This document shows, one piece after another, positions 8,666 through 18,642 of a DNA stretch of 64,000 nt (position 1 is its first letter; each line of letters begins with the position of its first letter). The position numbers were made by a program, and so were the translations under genes. Source of the stretch: Bdellovibrionia bacterium (GTDB lineage: Bacteria > Bdellovibrionota > Bdellovibrionia > Bdellovibrionales > JAGQZY01); assembly GCA_030424715.1 (NCBI GenBank), contig JAUHWH010000001.1, forward strand, positions 496,001-560,000, written 5' to 3'. The notes under the pieces were generated by a model. That model saw nothing but the letters and a program-made list of their open reading frames with translations. It searched no databases and had not been told where the DNA came from.

Positions 8666-9970
8666 ATGCTCGCGACCGAAGTCATAAAGAAAAAGAGAGA
8701 CGACACCGACGCCCTCACTCAACAAGAGATCGATTTTTTTATTCAGGGATATGCATCAGGTCAGATCCCTGATTACCAAATGGCATCGCTGTTGATGTCT
8801 ATTTTTCTGAACGGCATGACCAAAGAAGAGACCATTCATCTGACTCAAAGCATGCTCAACTCAGGCGAGAGAATTGACTTTGGAGAGCTATACCCGGTCG
8901 ATAAACACAGCACCGGCGGTGTTGGAGACAAAACGAGCTTGATCCTGGCCCCCATCGTTGCGGCCTGTGGAATACCGGTACCTATGATGTCGGGGCGCGG
9001 GCTGGGTCACACCGGTGGCACATTGGACAAACTCGAGTCCATCCCGGGATTCAATGTCAATTTGGACCTGGCGACCTTTCAGTCCATGGTTGAAAAAACC
9101 AATCTCAGCTTTATTGGACAAACTGCCAAAATATGCCCGGCCGATAAAAAAATTTACGGACTTCGAGATGTCACCGCAACCGTAGAATCACTTCCACTCA
9201 TTTGTGCCAGTATCATGTCGAAAAAAATTGCAGAAGGTATTAAGGGTCTAGTCCTCGATGTCAAAGTGGGGTCGGGGGCCTTTATGAAGACAATCGAGGC
9301 GGCGCGGGAGTTAGCCACGGGGTTGATCTCCATCGGACAGGGACAAGGGATAAAGACCTCGGCTCTGATCACAAATATGAACCAACCCCTGGGGCGCTTT
9401 GTCGGCAACGCCCTTGAGGTCGGTGAGTGTTTGAGCATCCTGCAACGACGGGACTTTTTAGGTCATGACTATCGATCATTCGCAGACACCGAGAGCCTTA
9501 GCCTCGGGTTGGCCGCCCACATGATCGCCAATGCGAAAAAGATCAATCTTACAGAAGCGAAGGTGCAAGCCCAAGAGGCCCTGGACTCAGGCGCCGCCTT
9601 CGAAAAATTCGCCGAAGTTTGCAAAACTCAAGATGGAGATCTTGATCAACTCCTGATGCCAAACCAACAGACGCCAGTCGCTGCCAAAAAAGACGGCTTT
9701 GTTTCTGCCTTCAATAGCGAATCCATTGGCCTTGCCGGTATCGAGCTGGGAGCTGGTCGAAAAGTGGCTTCGGATGTGGTCAATCCACTCCCCGGTATCG
9801 AAGTTTGTAAAAAGATCGGAGATTCTATCAAAGCCGGTGAAACCCTGTTTGTTATCCACCACACCTCGCAACCCTCGGGCATCAAAGAGGCTAAAAAACA
9901 CCTCTCATCCTGCTATTCCATTGAGACAAGTCCCTCAGAGACAACAAACCTCATTTTAGAGACTTTGTAG
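8666..9970 (+). CDS. Pyrimidine-nucleoside (thymidine) phosphorylase
   Basis: 434 residues, the size of DeoA/Pdp enzymes. Signatures are the VDKHSTGGVGDKTSL phosphate-binding segment, SGRGLGHTGGTLDKLE, and LVLDVKVGSGAFMK. It cleaves thymidine or uridine with phosphate to free base and pentose 1-phosphate. Sequence alone does not separate the thymidine-specific DeoA from the broader Pdp. The next gene, about 100 bases on, is purine nucleoside phosphorylase, so the pair covers both base classes. An energy or base source from degraded nucleic acids would suit a predator, but that is inference. Confidence 0.93.
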   Translation: MLATEVIKKKRDDTDALTQQEIDFFIQGYASGQIPDYQMASLLMSIFLNGMTKEETIHLTQSMLNSGERIDFGELYPVDKHSTGGVGDKTSLILAPIVAACGIPVPMMSGRGLGHTGGTLDKLESIPGFNVNLDLATFQSMVEKTNLSFIGQTAKICPADKKIYGLRDVTATVESLPLICASIMSKKIAEGIKGLVLDVKVGSGAFMKTIEAARELATGLISIGQGQGIKTSALITNMNQPLGRFVGNALEVGECLSILQRRDFLGHDYRSFADTESLSLGLAAHMIANAKKINLTEAKVQAQEALDSGAAFEKFAEVCKTQDGDLDQLLMPNQQTPVAAKKDGFVSAFNSESIGLAGIELGAGRKVASDVVNPLPGIEVCKKIGDSIKAGETLFVIHHTSQPSGIKEAKKHLSSCYSIETSPSETTNLILETL

Positions 9971-10073
9971 AGAAAACCATAAGCTATTGTTTTCAAACAA
10001 CTTTTACCACTAGACAGGACGTTAGTATTAAACCATAATTATTGATTGATAGTAACAATAGCAAGGCTACAGC

Positions 10074-10892
10074 GTGGATGTATTAGACAAACTTCAAGAA
10101 ACGACCCAATACATAAGAACCCAATCCCAGGTAAAGCCGCGAATCGGAATTGTTCTTGGCTCTGGTCTTGGCGCTTTCGTAAATCATATTCAAGTGGATT
10201 GTGAAATTCCCTTCGCAGAGATACCAAACTTTGTCGCCCCCTCAGTGGAGGGTCATAATGGGAGACTGGTGTTGGGTGAGCTCCACGGCGTTCCATTGGC
10301 CGTGATGCAGGGACGAGTGCATTATTACGAGGGGCACTCTATGGAACAGGTGGCCTACCCCATTCGAACAATGGCGATGTTGGGTATTGAAACTGTGATC
10401 CTAACCAATTCCGCCGGCGGCCTAAATCCCAAAATGAAGCCGGGCGATTTGATGGTCATTGAAGACCACATCAACCTCATGGGTGACAATCCTCTGATGG
10501 GTCCGAACATTAAAAACCTGGGGCCACGCTTCCCAGACATGACTGAAGCTTACGACAAACAATTGACGGCAAAAATGCTACAGCTTTTAGAATCCCAAAA
10601 CGTCCCCCACTGGAAGGGCGTTTATTGTGGCGTCAGCGGTCCAACCTACGAAACGCCATCAGAAGTCCGCTTTCTACAGATTATTGGGGGGCAAGCGGTT
10701 GGCATGAGTACGGTGCCAGAAAGCATTGCTGCCAACCACCTAGGACTGAGGGTCTGCGCTGTAAGCTGCATCACTAATCCCGCAGCCGGCATTCACACCA
10801 CAAAACTCACCCACGAAGAGGTCACGGAAATGGCAAATTCAGTGGAAAAACAATTTTGTGATTTTTTTGATGCCTTCATTAAAGAAATATAG
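10074..10892 (+). CDS. punA: Purine-nucleoside phosphorylase (trimeric PunA type)
   Basis: 272 residues. Motifs are IVLGSGLGAF, the VQGR-like VMQGRVHYYEGHSM loop, ILTNSAGGLN, and VGMSTVPESIAANHLGLRVCAVSCITNPAAG. These place it in the PNP/MTAP family, trimeric PNP branch, and not the DeoD hexamer. It splits inosine and guanosine with phosphate. GTG start with AAGG upstream. It ends just before a hairpin shared with the converging biotin-carrier gene. Confidence 0.93.
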   Translation: MDVLDKLQETTQYIRTQSQVKPRIGIVLGSGLGAFVNHIQVDCEIPFAEIPNFVAPSVEGHNGRLVLGELHGVPLAVMQGRVHYYEGHSMEQVAYPIRTMAMLGIETVILTNSAGGLNPKMKPGDLMVIEDHINLMGDNPLMGPNIKNLGPRFPDMTEAYDKQLTAKMLQLLESQNVPHWKGVYCGVSGPTYETPSEVRFLQIIGGQAVGMSTVPESIAANHLGLRVCAVSCITNPAAGIHTTKLTHEEVTEMANSVEKQFCDFFDAFIKEI

Positions 10893-10897
10893 CGCAC

Positions 10898-10912
10898 GGT
10901 GCTCTTAGCACC
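10898..10912. terminator. Hairpin between convergent punA and biotin-carrier genes
   Basis: GGTGCT-CTT-AGCACC, a perfect 6-bp stem immediately after the punA stop and before the facing gene's stop. The flanking U runs are weak on both strands, so it may be a modest bidirectional terminator. Confidence 0.5.
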
Positions 10913-10926
10913 CATAGCTTTTACTC

Positions 10927-11454
10927 CTATTTTTCGTATTGGATCAGAGTGGCGCCTGTTTCGACGTTGTCCCCAGCCGCGACAAGAAGTTTCTTGATCG
11001 TCGCTTCTCCGGTGGCCTTCATTTCATTTTCCATTTTCATGGCTTCCATTATAAGAAGAGGCGTTCCCTCTTCAACTTTATCGCCTTCTTTGACCAATAC
11101 TTTGGTGATTTTTCCAGGCATCCCGGAGGTTAGCCCCGAGTCTCCACCAATGGCCTTGCCAGACTTTAAGCTTTCATGGAGCAGCATCTCATCATTGAAA
11201 ATTTTAACTTTGCGATAAGAACCACGAGTAAAAACATCATAGTCCGTGCCACTGGCAACTGTGTCCACCAAATACGAGTGATTTTCAAACAGAAAGCTAA
11301 TCACGCCGTCGGCCTCTTCAAAGTCTTTATGAGAGATCACAAGCTTCTCTTCACTCTCGCTACCCGTCTCTTTAAGAGAAACTTCCCAGCTCGAGGCCGT
11401 TTTGTTAACAATCACCTGGTAACTTTTCTTTTTCAATTCCGCTTCAAATAACAT
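10927..11454 (-). CDS. Biotin carboxyl carrier protein of an acyl-CoA carboxylase
   Basis: 175 residues. The C-terminal 75 form a biotinyl/lipoyl domain with the biotinylation motif EAMKMENEM; biotin is attached to the middle lysine. Residues 1-100 resemble the linker/BT part of propionyl-CoA carboxylase alpha chains. Its ATG overlaps the TAA of the biotin carboxylase gene (TAATG), so the two are coupled. In propionyl-CoA carboxylase alpha subunits these parts are normally one chain; here they are separate. It carries CO2 from the carboxylase to the carboxyltransferase. Confidence 0.9.
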   Translation of the reverse strand: MLFEAELKKKSYQVIVNKTASSWEVSLKETGSESEEKLVISHKDFEEADGVISFLFENHSYLVDTVASGTDYDVFTRGSYRKVKIFNDEMLLHESLKSGKAIGGDSGLTSGMPGKITKVLVKEGDKVEEGTPLLIMEAMKMENEMKATGEATIKKLLVAAGDNVETGATLIQYEK

Positions 11455-12953
11455 TACATCCTCAATCCGGCATCTCGACCCGACAACTTCCAGGCGGACA
11501 TATCCTCGTATTTCTTTTCCACCGGATTTTTTTCCCGGTCTTTGTATGCTGAGATCGCGGCCGCAATCAAAAAGACGCGATCATCAACAAAGTTGAACAA
11601 ATCAGGCGACTCAACCTTTAGGTCTTTCTCACAGAACTGGGTGGTATACTCACCACTGAGAAATTTTTGGTTTTTCAATATCGATTTATGAAGAACGATA
11701 TTCGATTTCACCCCTGTCAAAGTGAACTCAATCAAGGCGCGATTCATTTTATCAATGGCTTCTTCCCTGGACTTACCCCAGGTAATCAGTTTCGCGATCA
11801 TCGGGTCGTAATATATCGGGATTTCATAGCCAGAAAAGACATAGGTATCGACCCGCACACGTGGTCCAGCAGGCGGTCGAAATCTTTTAATCTTGCCTGG
11901 TGAAGGAATAAACGTCTCGGGGTCTTCCGCGCAAATTCGACACTCAATCGCGTGACCGGTAATTTTAATATCTTCTTGTTTCCATGATAATTTTTCACCG
12001 GCCGCCACCAAAATTTGTTCACGTACTAGATCCACGCCAGTGATGGCCTCCGTAATGGGATGCTCCACTTGCAAACGAGTGTTCATCTCCATGAAGAAAA
12101 ATTCCTTGGTGTTGTTATCAAAAATAAACTCAAAGGTGCCCGCTCCCACGTATCCAATGGACGAGGCCGCTTTGACAGCGACCTCTCCCATTTTCGTTCT
12201 CACATCGTCTGGCACGGAAGGACTCGGCGCTTCTTCAATAATTTTTTGATGACGGCGTTGAATTGAGCACTCTCTTTCAAACAGATGCACGACGTTGCCG
12301 TGTTTGTCTCCAAAAACCTGAATTTCAATGTGTTTGGGTGATGTCACAAAACGTTCCATGTAGACAATATCGTTTTTAAAATAGTTGAGGCCCTCGGACC
12401 GTGCCGCTCGATAAGAACTCTCCAAGTCTTTTTTATCATGCACCACGCGCATGCCTTTACCGCCGCCTCCTGCGGTGGCTTTGATCATGACCGGATACCC
12501 GATTTTTTCTGCCACGTCGTGGGCCTTTTCAACGGTTTCTACAGGACCATCACTCCCCGGTACTGTGGGCACGCCCGCTTTTTTCATGAGCGATATGGCG
12601 GACAGTTTGTCACCCATGTCCACGATGTTCTGAGGTGACGGGCCGATAAACTCGATGCCCGACTCTTTTACCTTTTTAGCAAAGTCTGAGTTTTCACTCA
12701 TGAATCCGTAGCCGGGGTGAATGGCGTCGACCCCTGCATTTTTGGCCACGGTCAATATTTTCACGTCATCTAAATAAGATTGATTACTTGGCGCCGGCCC
12801 GATCATATAGGCTTCATCGGCCAACAAAACGTGCTGGCTGAAGCGGTCAGCCTCACTAAACACGGCAACCGATTTGATCCCCATATCGCGACAAGCTCGA
12901 ATGACTCGAACAGCGATCTCACCACGATTCGCAATTAATATTTTTTTAAACAT
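11454..12953 (-). CDS. Biotin carboxylase subunit of acyl-CoA carboxylase
   Basis: 499 residues: biotin carboxylase N-domain from MFKKILIANRGEIAVRVIRAC, an ATP-grasp domain with KATAGGGGKGMRVV and EMNTRLQVEHPITE, and a C-terminal biotin carboxylase domain. It carboxylates biotin with bicarbonate and ATP. It is close to AccC but sits with a dedicated carboxyltransferase, pointing to propionyl-CoA (or another short acyl-CoA) carboxylase. The exact substrate cannot be told from sequence. It overlaps the next gene and is 12 bases after the carboxyltransferase. Confidence 0.92.
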   Translation of the reverse strand: MFKKILIANRGEIAVRVIRACRDMGIKSVAVFSEADRFSQHVLLADEAYMIGPAPSNQSYLDDVKILTVAKNAGVDAIHPGYGFMSENSDFAKKVKESGIEFIGPSPQNIVDMGDKLSAISLMKKAGVPTVPGSDGPVETVEKAHDVAEKIGYPVMIKATAGGGGKGMRVVHDKKDLESSYRAARSEGLNYFKNDIVYMERFVTSPKHIEIQVFGDKHGNVVHLFERECSIQRRHQKIIEEAPSPSVPDDVRTKMGEVAVKAASSIGYVGAGTFEFIFDNNTKEFFFMEMNTRLQVEHPITEAITGVDLVREQILVAAGEKLSWKQEDIKITGHAIECRICAEDPETFIPSPGKIKRFRPPAGPRVRVDTYVFSGYEIPIYYDPMIAKLITWGKSREEAIDKMNRALIEFTLTGVKSNIVLHKSILKNQKFLSGEYTTQFCEKDLKVESPDLFNFVDDRVFLIAAAISAYKDREKNPVEKKYEDMSAWKLSGRDAGLRM

Positions 12954-12965
12954 CTACCATACTCC

Positions 12966-14519
12966 TTAGAGGGGAATGTTACCGTGCTTTTTCGGCGGAT
13001 TGCTGTCGCGTTTATTTTTCAACATCTCTAACGACTCACAAATGCGCTTTCGAGTTAAAGAAGGCTCAATCACTTCGTCGATATATCCCAATTCTGCAGC
13101 GACATAGGGATTGTTAAATTTATCTTCATAGTCTTTGGTCAGCTTCGCTCTCTCTTCAGTGGCATCGGAAGCTTTGTTAATGGCGTCTCTGAAGATAATA
13201 TTGACCGCGCCCTCCGCGCCCATGACAGCAATCTCAGCCGATGGGAAGGCCAAGTTCACATCGCCTCTCAGGTGCTTGGAGGACATTACGCAATAAGCTC
13301 CACCATAGTCTTTACGGGTAATCACTGTGATCTTCGGAACGGTGGCTTCGGCATAGGCATAAAGAAGTTTAGCGCCGTGAGTAATTATACCCTGCCATTC
13401 TTGGTCGGTACCGGGCAAAAACCCGGGCACATCGACAAAGTTCACCAAAGGAATATTAAAAGCGTCACAAAAGCGAATGAATCGTGCCGCTTTTTTACTG
13501 GCATCAATATTTAAACAGCCGGCGAGCACCTGCGGCTGGTTAGCCACAACGCCCACACTGCGGCCATTGAACCGAGCAAAGCCCACAATAATATTCGGAG
13601 CGTAGTTCTGGTGGACTTCGAGAAAATAGCTCTCGTCCACAACCTTTTTAATGAGTTCTTTCATGTCGTAAGGTTTTCGAGAATTGTCTGGTATGAAATT
13701 GGTTAGCTCATCCACCAAACGGTAGGGATCATCGCTCGTCTGCATTTTGGGTGGGTCGTCCATGTTGTTGCTCGGCAGAAAGTTCAACATCTCCCGAATC
13801 ATCAACAAGCAGTGTTTGTCATCTTCGGCTGCAAAATGAGCCACCCCAGATTTTTGAGAATGGGTCGATGCACCGCCGAGCTCCTCTTTCGTCACTTCTT
13901 CGTGGGTCACTGTCTTAATAACATCGGGGCCCGTAACAAACATATAGCTGGTGTCTTTAACCATAAAAATAAAATCAGTGATCGACGGGCTATAAACCGC
14001 GCCGCCGGCACTGGGTCCCATAATCGCACTGATCTGGGGCACCACCCCTGACGCCATAACGTTGTTAAGAAAAATATCGGCATAACCACCAAGGGCTTCC
14101 ACACCCTCTTGAATTCTAGCGCCCCCGGAGTCATTGAGCCCGATAATCGGCGCCCCATTTTTCATGGCCATCTCTTGCACTTTTAAGATTTTGTTGGCTT
14201 GGGTGCGAGACATGCTGCCACCAAAAACTGTGAAGTCTTGGCTGTATACATACACAAGCTTGCCGTTGATACGTCCAAATCCGGTTACAACACCATCGCC
14301 ATCGATCTTTTTTTCACCCATGTTAAAGTTTTGGCATCGGTGAGTAACAAACCGATCCAACTCGACAAAACTACCCGGATCGAGAAGAGTGTGAAGCCTC
14401 TCGCGTGCCGTTAAGCGGGTACCGCTTTTGTGCTTCTTGACTCGATCAACACCGCCGCCCTCAAAAGCCTTTTGGTTCTTTTTCTCTAACAGGTCCATTC
14501 GTTCTATGTTCGTTTCCAT
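12966..14519 (-). CDS. pccB: Acyl-CoA carboxylase carboxyltransferase subunit (propionyl-CoA carboxylase beta-like)
   Basis: 517 residues of the crotonase-like carboxyltransferase family, with an N half ([53 protein letters not shown]) and a C half ([48 protein letters not shown]). It transfers the carboxyl group from biotin to the acyl-CoA. An ATG with AGAAGGTG upstream was preferred over an in-frame extension reaching into asnS. It is first of three genes for one enzyme and starts 14 bases after the asnS stop. Confidence 0.92.
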   Translation of the reverse strand: METNIERMDLLEKKNQKAFEGGGVDRVKKHKSGTRLTARERLHTLLDPGSFVELDRFVTHRCQNFNMGEKKIDGDGVVTGFGRINGKLVYVYSQDFTVFGGSMSRTQANKILKVQEMAMKNGAPIIGLNDSGGARIQEGVEALGGYADIFLNNVMASGVVPQISAIMGPSAGGAVYSPSITDFIFMVKDTSYMFVTGPDVIKTVTHEEVTKEELGGASTHSQKSGVAHFAAEDDKHCLLMIREMLNFLPSNNMDDPPKMQTSDDPYRLVDELTNFIPDNSRKPYDMKELIKKVVDESYFLEVHQNYAPNIIVGFARFNGRSVGVVANQPQVLAGCLNIDASKKAARFIRFCDAFNIPLVNFVDVPGFLPGTDQEWQGIITHGAKLLYAYAEATVPKITVITRKDYGGAYCVMSSKHLRGDVNLAFPSAEIAVMGAEGAVNIIFRDAINKASDATEERAKLTKDYEDKFNNPYVAAELGYIDEVIEPSLTRKRICESLEMLKNKRDSNPPKKHGNIPL

Positions 14520-14533
14520 AATTTCTTCACCTT

Positions 14534-15823
14534 CTAGGGATGGAGTCTTCCGTATAGTCTTGGGAAGGGTATTGTTTCTCGGACATGGTTCAAACCACAA
14601 ATCCAAGCCACCGTTCTTTCAATCCCCAGTCCAAAACCAGAATGGGGGAAACTTCCGTATCTTCTCAGATCTCGGTACCAAGAAAAATCATCCAGGTTGA
14701 GATCATGTTCTTTAATTTTACTTTCGATAACTTGTAGGCTTTCTTCGCGTTGCCCCCCACCAATGATTTCTCCGTAGCCCTCTGTCGCTAACAAGTCGCA
14801 GCTCAAACTGAATTGCTTATCTTCTGGTTCTTCTTTCATATAGAACGCTTTAATCGCTGTCGGAAAATGGTGGACAAAAACAGGCTTGTCAAATTGACTG
14901 CTGATGATCGTTTCATCTGTTCCACCGAAGTCGTCACCAATCACAAAATCTGGGTTTTCTTTTTTGATCATCTCGGCGGCTTCAGAATAATGCAGGCGAG
15001 GGAAACTTCCTTTGATCGGCTCAAGCTTCGATATGTCTCTTTCTAATATCTCTAATTCATGCTTTTTGTTTTTTAAGGTTCGCTGCACGATGTATTCTAC
15101 GAATTGCTCAGCTAGCTCCATATTGTCGTAAAGATCATTGAAAGCCACTTCGGGCTCCACCATCCAAAACTCAATGAGATGTCGCCGTGTTTTTGACTTT
15201 TCAGCACGGAACGTGGGACCGAAACAATAGACTTTGCCAAGAGCAGCCGCCGTGGCTTCCATATACAACTGCCCGCTCTGTGACAGATAAGCTTTGTCGT
15301 CAAAGTACTTTGTGGAAAACAATGTGGATGTTCCCTCACAAGCATTGGGCGTGAAAATCGGAGCGTCCGTACATGTAAACCCACGATCATCAAAAAAAGA
15401 TCGTATGGCGTTGATGATTTCAGAGCGTACGCGCATGACAGCGTGTTGCTTTTTTGAACGTAACCAAAGGTGGCGATGATTCATTAAAAAATCCACGCCA
15501 TGCTCTTTCGGCGTGATGGGATAGTCCTGTGAGGTTGCAATAACTTCGAAAGTCTTGGCCGACAGTTCGTAGCCCCCGGGACTTCGAGGCTCGGCTTTAA
15601 CCGTTCCGGTCACTTTCACACATGTTTCTTGGGTCAATTCTGGGAACTTATCGAAGGCTTCATCTTCACAGTCGCCGTTAAAGAAAATACATTGGCACAA
15701 ACCAGTACCATCTCTCAAAATCAAAAACTTGATCTTCTTGGAGCCGCGAGTGTTGTAAACCCAGCCCTTTAATTCGACCGTCTCTCCAACGTACTTATGG
15801 AGTTCATCTATATAGTAACGCAA
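14534..15823 (-). CDS. asnS: Asparaginyl-tRNA synthetase
   Basis: About 429 residues, class IIb. An OB-fold anticodon-binding domain ([29 protein letters not shown]) is followed by catalytic motifs 2 ([21 protein letters not shown]) and 3 ([21 protein letters not shown]). The HLxEFxMVE pattern and the order suit AsnRS. It charges tRNA-Asn directly. The TTG start at 15823 has GGGGTG five bases upstream. Another TTG 24 bases earlier has no site, so the start is an inference. Being co-directional and close to the carboxylase genes may mean shared transcription. Confidence 0.93.
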   Translation of the reverse strand: MRYYIDELHKYVGETVELKGWVYNTRGSKKIKFLILRDGTGLCQCIFFNGDCEDEAFDKFPELTQETCVKVTGTVKAEPRSPGGYELSAKTFEVIATSQDYPITPKEHGVDFLMNHRHLWLRSKKQHAVMRVRSEIINAIRSFFDDRGFTCTDAPIFTPNACEGTSTLFSTKYFDDKAYLSQSGQLYMEATAAALGKVYCFGPTFRAEKSKTRRHLIEFWMVEPEVAFNDLYDNMELAEQFVEYIVQRTLKNKKHELEILERDISKLEPIKGSFPRLHYSEAAEMIKKENPDFVIGDDFGGTDETIISSQFDKPVFVHHFPTAIKAFYMKEEPEDKQFSLSCDLLATEGYGEIIGGGQREESLQVIESKIKEHDLNLDDFSWYRDLRRYGSFPHSGFGLGIERTVAWICGLNHVRETIPFPRLYGRLHP

Positions 15824-15915
15824 AACTGCACCCCGTTTAAATGGCAAGGGGGCACAATAGCGAATGCTATACAGTTAAAGCAAGAAAAGGCCACCGCCTT
15901 ATAAGCGGCGTATAA

Positions 15916-17208
15916 TTAGGGCCTTCCGTCGGAAGTGAGTATTTCCAGGGCAGTTGGTAAGTATAGAGAACCCCTAGCCTTTACCCGAAACGGGCCCGGT
16001 CTCACGCCCCCGACCAACGCGGCCTTGATTTCGGCATATGACGCGGCGGGCTTAATAGACCACAAAAGCGCCGCGGCCGCGGCGACATGGGGCGTGGCCA
16101 TACTTGTACCATTGATCGTCGCCATTCCGTCCAACTTACCATCTTTATCGAACTCCGGAGGATATGTGCTTGTGATTGCGGCTCCGGGTGCCATAAAGTC
16201 AACGAGGTCACCGAAGTTAGAAAAACCGGCCATCAATTCATAGGGCTCTAGTTTTTTTGTGACGGTATTGAACTTTTCGGAATAGGACGTGGCTCCCACA
16301 GTGATCATATTGTCGATCCTAAATGCCGCGGGGTATTCGGGGATTTCAAAGAGATTATTACCACTGTTCCCAGCCGCCGTTACAAAAAGAATATTTTTAT
16401 CGGCTAAGGCTTCAATTTCCCCTTTTAAAAGGATAGAGCAAGTAGATCCTCCCCAGCTGGCATTGATAACACTCACCTTTTGAGAAGCGGCATAGCGAAT
16501 GGAGCGAATCGCCGCATCCACAGTCCCCCCGCCACCATTGCTTAAAAAAGCGATGGGTAATATTTTGACATTCGGTGCGACCCCAAGAACGTCCCCAGCG
16601 CCATGCTGAGCCGCGATCACTCCTGAAACGTGGGTACCGTGGCCCGTGTAGTCCACCACCTCGCCAGAATCGTTCACGAAGTCATACCCTTTGATGTCGT
16701 CAATCAGGCCGTTGCCATCATCGTCCAACCCGTTAAGAGTCTCAGCCTCGTTCACAGCGATGGCATTGATCAACTGAGGATGTGCAATATCGACGCCCGA
16801 GTCGATGACTGCCACCTTGATTTTGGTATTCTTATCCACCTCGCCCCACACTTGAGCCGCACCGATGAGGTCAACCCCCCAATTCGGATAACCACTCCAA
16901 CCCGAACTTTCGGTAACAACACTTTGCTCAACCCGAATTGTGTAGTGGGGCTCTGATGTTAAAATTTCATCTCTGTGGGAGGCTATAAAGTTATTAATAA
17001 AGGCTTCGTCGTTTTCAGCCCGTTCAATAGTGACATCCCCGTTTTTCCAGTGCACTAAATATTCGCCATTCAGACTGGCTCCATCGCACTCCTCTCGTTC
17101 GGCTTTGATAAAAGTGCTTTCGTCGGTGCTCGGGTTATTGTCCCGATTATCGCAAGCAACAACAAAAAAAAGTAACAGGAAGACCCGAAGGGTTTTGACT
17201 ACATCCAT
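15916..17208 (-). CDS. Subtilisin-like (S8) serine protease lipoprotein
   Basis: 430 residues. A lipoprotein signal ends at C19 with Asp20 after it (LLLFFVVAC-D); Asp at +2 is an inner-membrane retention signal in E. coli, and whether that rule holds here is unknown. A short propeptide-like region runs to about residue 105, then the S8 catalytic domain: Asp136 (VAVIDSGVD), His190 (GHGTHVSG), oxyanion Asn in AAGNSG, Ser369 (NGTSMATPH). All triad residues are present, so it should be active in the envelope. ATG with AGAGAGG upstream. Substrate unknown. Confidence 0.92.
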   Translation of the reverse strand: MDVVKTLRVFLLLFFVVACDNRDNNPSTDESTFIKAEREECDGASLNGEYLVHWKNGDVTIERAENDEAFINNFIASHRDEILTSEPHYTIRVEQSVVTESSGWSGYPNWGVDLIGAAQVWGEVDKNTKIKVAVIDSGVDIAHPQLINAIAVNEAETLNGLDDDGNGLIDDIKGYDFVNDSGEVVDYTGHGTHVSGVIAAQHGAGDVLGVAPNVKILPIAFLSNGGGGTVDAAIRSIRYAASQKVSVINASWGGSTCSILLKGEIEALADKNILFVTAAGNSGNNLFEIPEYPAAFRIDNMITVGATSYSEKFNTVTKKLEPYELMAGFSNFGDLVDFMAPGAAITSTYPPEFDKDGKLDGMATINGTSMATPHVAAAAALLWSIKPAASYAEIKAALVGGVRPGPFRVKARGSLYLPTALEILTSDGRP

Positions 17209-17222
17209 GTAAAGCCTCTCTA

Positions 17223-17251
17223 ACCACATCCGTGTGGTCTAAGACTCTATA
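17223..17251 (-). promoter_or_regulatory. Possible promoter -10 and hairpin in the protease leader
   Basis: On the minus strand TATAGA is followed about seven bases later by the hairpin ACCACA-CGGA-TGTGGT, which ends four bases before the AGAGAGG ribosome site. If TATAGA is the -10, the hairpin sits at the very 5' end of the mRNA and could protect the transcript or serve as an operator. No convincing -35 is visible. The rest of the 199-base gap to the VWA gene shows no other feature. Confidence 0.35.
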
Positions 17252-17406
17252 GTAAAACAATTTTGCCAATGGAAAGGTCCAGCTTCTGTAAGCAGCCACA
17301 TAAGGGGCTCTCAGCCCGACGGAACAACATAATCTCGATATTGGTCTCACCTTCAGCGGTCAAAAATGGCCAACCCTGCTTTGGGCGAGCTCAACCAAAA
17401 GCCGGC

Positions 17407-18240
17407 TTAGGACAAAGGGAGACAGTTCCCCATGACTAGCAACTCGTAAAGAAAGCGCTGCAGCCGTTGGACGTAAGAGGACGCGCACACATCAATTTGC
17501 TGTCCGTAAAAAATATCATTGAATTCACTAATCGCCGTGAGGTGAGGACTGTTCCAGCGACTGGTCTCCCAAATGTTCCCTGGTATTTTCACGGATTTAA
17601 AATCGGGGGTGCAGCCCCTATCAATTGTCATGGCGGGATGAAAATTATGAACAATGTTGGCCGTTGCAAAGGGAGTGCCTCCTAAAATGGAGCGGATCTG
17701 GGACGCGGCATCTTCCGGCGAATAGAGTTCATAGCCGGGGGCTGCATCAGTAAACAACACAGTCCCGACCACCTCTGAGTCGACAATCTGGTCGCGGTTG
17801 TGACGTAACGATTCGACGACACTGCTATAGGTGATTTCTTTGCCACCAGAGGGGAGTGATAACGGATCGCCTCCATCGGATAGAGTTGGAAAAACAGTTT
17901 CGTGCGGAAACCCGATTCGCTGTTGGATCAGTTGCGGGGCTCCGGGGTCGACCATCGACAACCAGGGATCACCCCCTGGCTCAGCCCAAGGAGTGAAGTG
18001 ATCCGCTTGCCCCACTCCTTCGTACCCAATATTACCTACGGCCACTTGAATGTCACAAGTGGCGGCTTCCATGGTGGTGCGAACGATATTCCCAATCTCT
18101 GCTAACTTGACGCGATGTCGAGCCATCGAGCCGCTTAAATCAAGCAATACAAGCAACGACGCTTGCCCTCGCCCCGCTGGCTCCCCACTGACGACAACGC
18201 TTGTAAAAACAATGGCAGCAATTAAAAGTCTGTTTTTCAT
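17407..18240 (-). CDS. Exported von Willebrand factor A domain protein
   Basis: 277 residues. Signal peptide, then a VWA fold starting at LLVLLDLSGSMARHR, which holds the MIDAS motif DxSxS. A later TVLFTDAAPG strand provides the third metal-ligand region. The size is little more than one VWA domain, with cysteines in the C-terminal third that may form disulfides. VWA domains bind metal and protein partners outside the cytoplasm; the partner is unknown. ATG preferred over an adjacent GTG. It lies upstream of the protease gene on the same strand with 198 bases between. Confidence 0.85.
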   Translation of the reverse strand: MKNRLLIAAIVFTSVVVSGEPAGRGQASLLVLLDLSGSMARHRVKLAEIGNIVRTTMEAATCDIQVAVGNIGYEGVGQADHFTPWAEPGGDPWLSMVDPGAPQLIQQRIGFPHETVFPTLSDGGDPLSLPSGGKEITYSSVVESLRHNRDQIVDSEVVGTVLFTDAAPGYELYSPEDAASQIRSILGGTPFATANIVHNFHPAMTIDRGCTPDFKSVKIPGNIWETSRWNSPHLTAISEFNDIFYGQQIDVCASSYVQRLQRFLYELLVMGNCLPLS

Positions 18241-18406
18241 CACATCTCATCCTCGTTGGAGTTCCATTTTCTAATTCAAAAAATCTATAAAAGCGAGTTT
18301 CCGAGCTCTTGGTGAAAGGACTACAATTAGAAGGAACTCGTCTAGCGCAGATAAGACCTCCTCCGTAGTTTTGAAGTCTGGCGCCCATTTAGGGGCTCAA
18401 TAAAAC

Positions 18407-18430
18407 CTGTCAATTTTTTTGACAGCTGTC
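18407..18430. promoter_or_regulatory. Overlapping palindromes in a 402-base divergent intergenic region
   Basis: CTGTCAA-TTTTT-TTGACAG overlaps the perfect palindrome GACAGCTGTC. This lies between the VWA gene (minus) and the transglycosylase-like gene (plus). The inner TTGACA could serve as a -35 in either direction, but no good -10 sits at 17 bases. It looks like an operator for a dimeric regulator. I see no gene or other structure in the rest of this 402-base gap (18241-18642). Confidence 0.4.
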
Positions 18431-18642
18431 GAGGCACTCAGGGGCAAGCCCTTAGTATGATTCAATAATTCTTTCTGATCCCGCTGTAATCAATGGTTTA
18501 GAGGTGTCTCAGGTTGGAACACTCTTTGTATTGTAATGAGACAGACGGAACCACTCTGTTCGAGTCAGGACAGACTGAGAATCCGTGGAAAACATTGAAG
18601 TGCTCGTAAAAGTCAGTTGAATGTAAACGGTAAGGAAACAAC

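Noticed and set aside
9987-10000. TTGTT/AACAA inverted repeat after the pyrimidine phosphorylase gene
   Set aside because: Only A-T pairs in a five-base stem; too weak to call a terminator.
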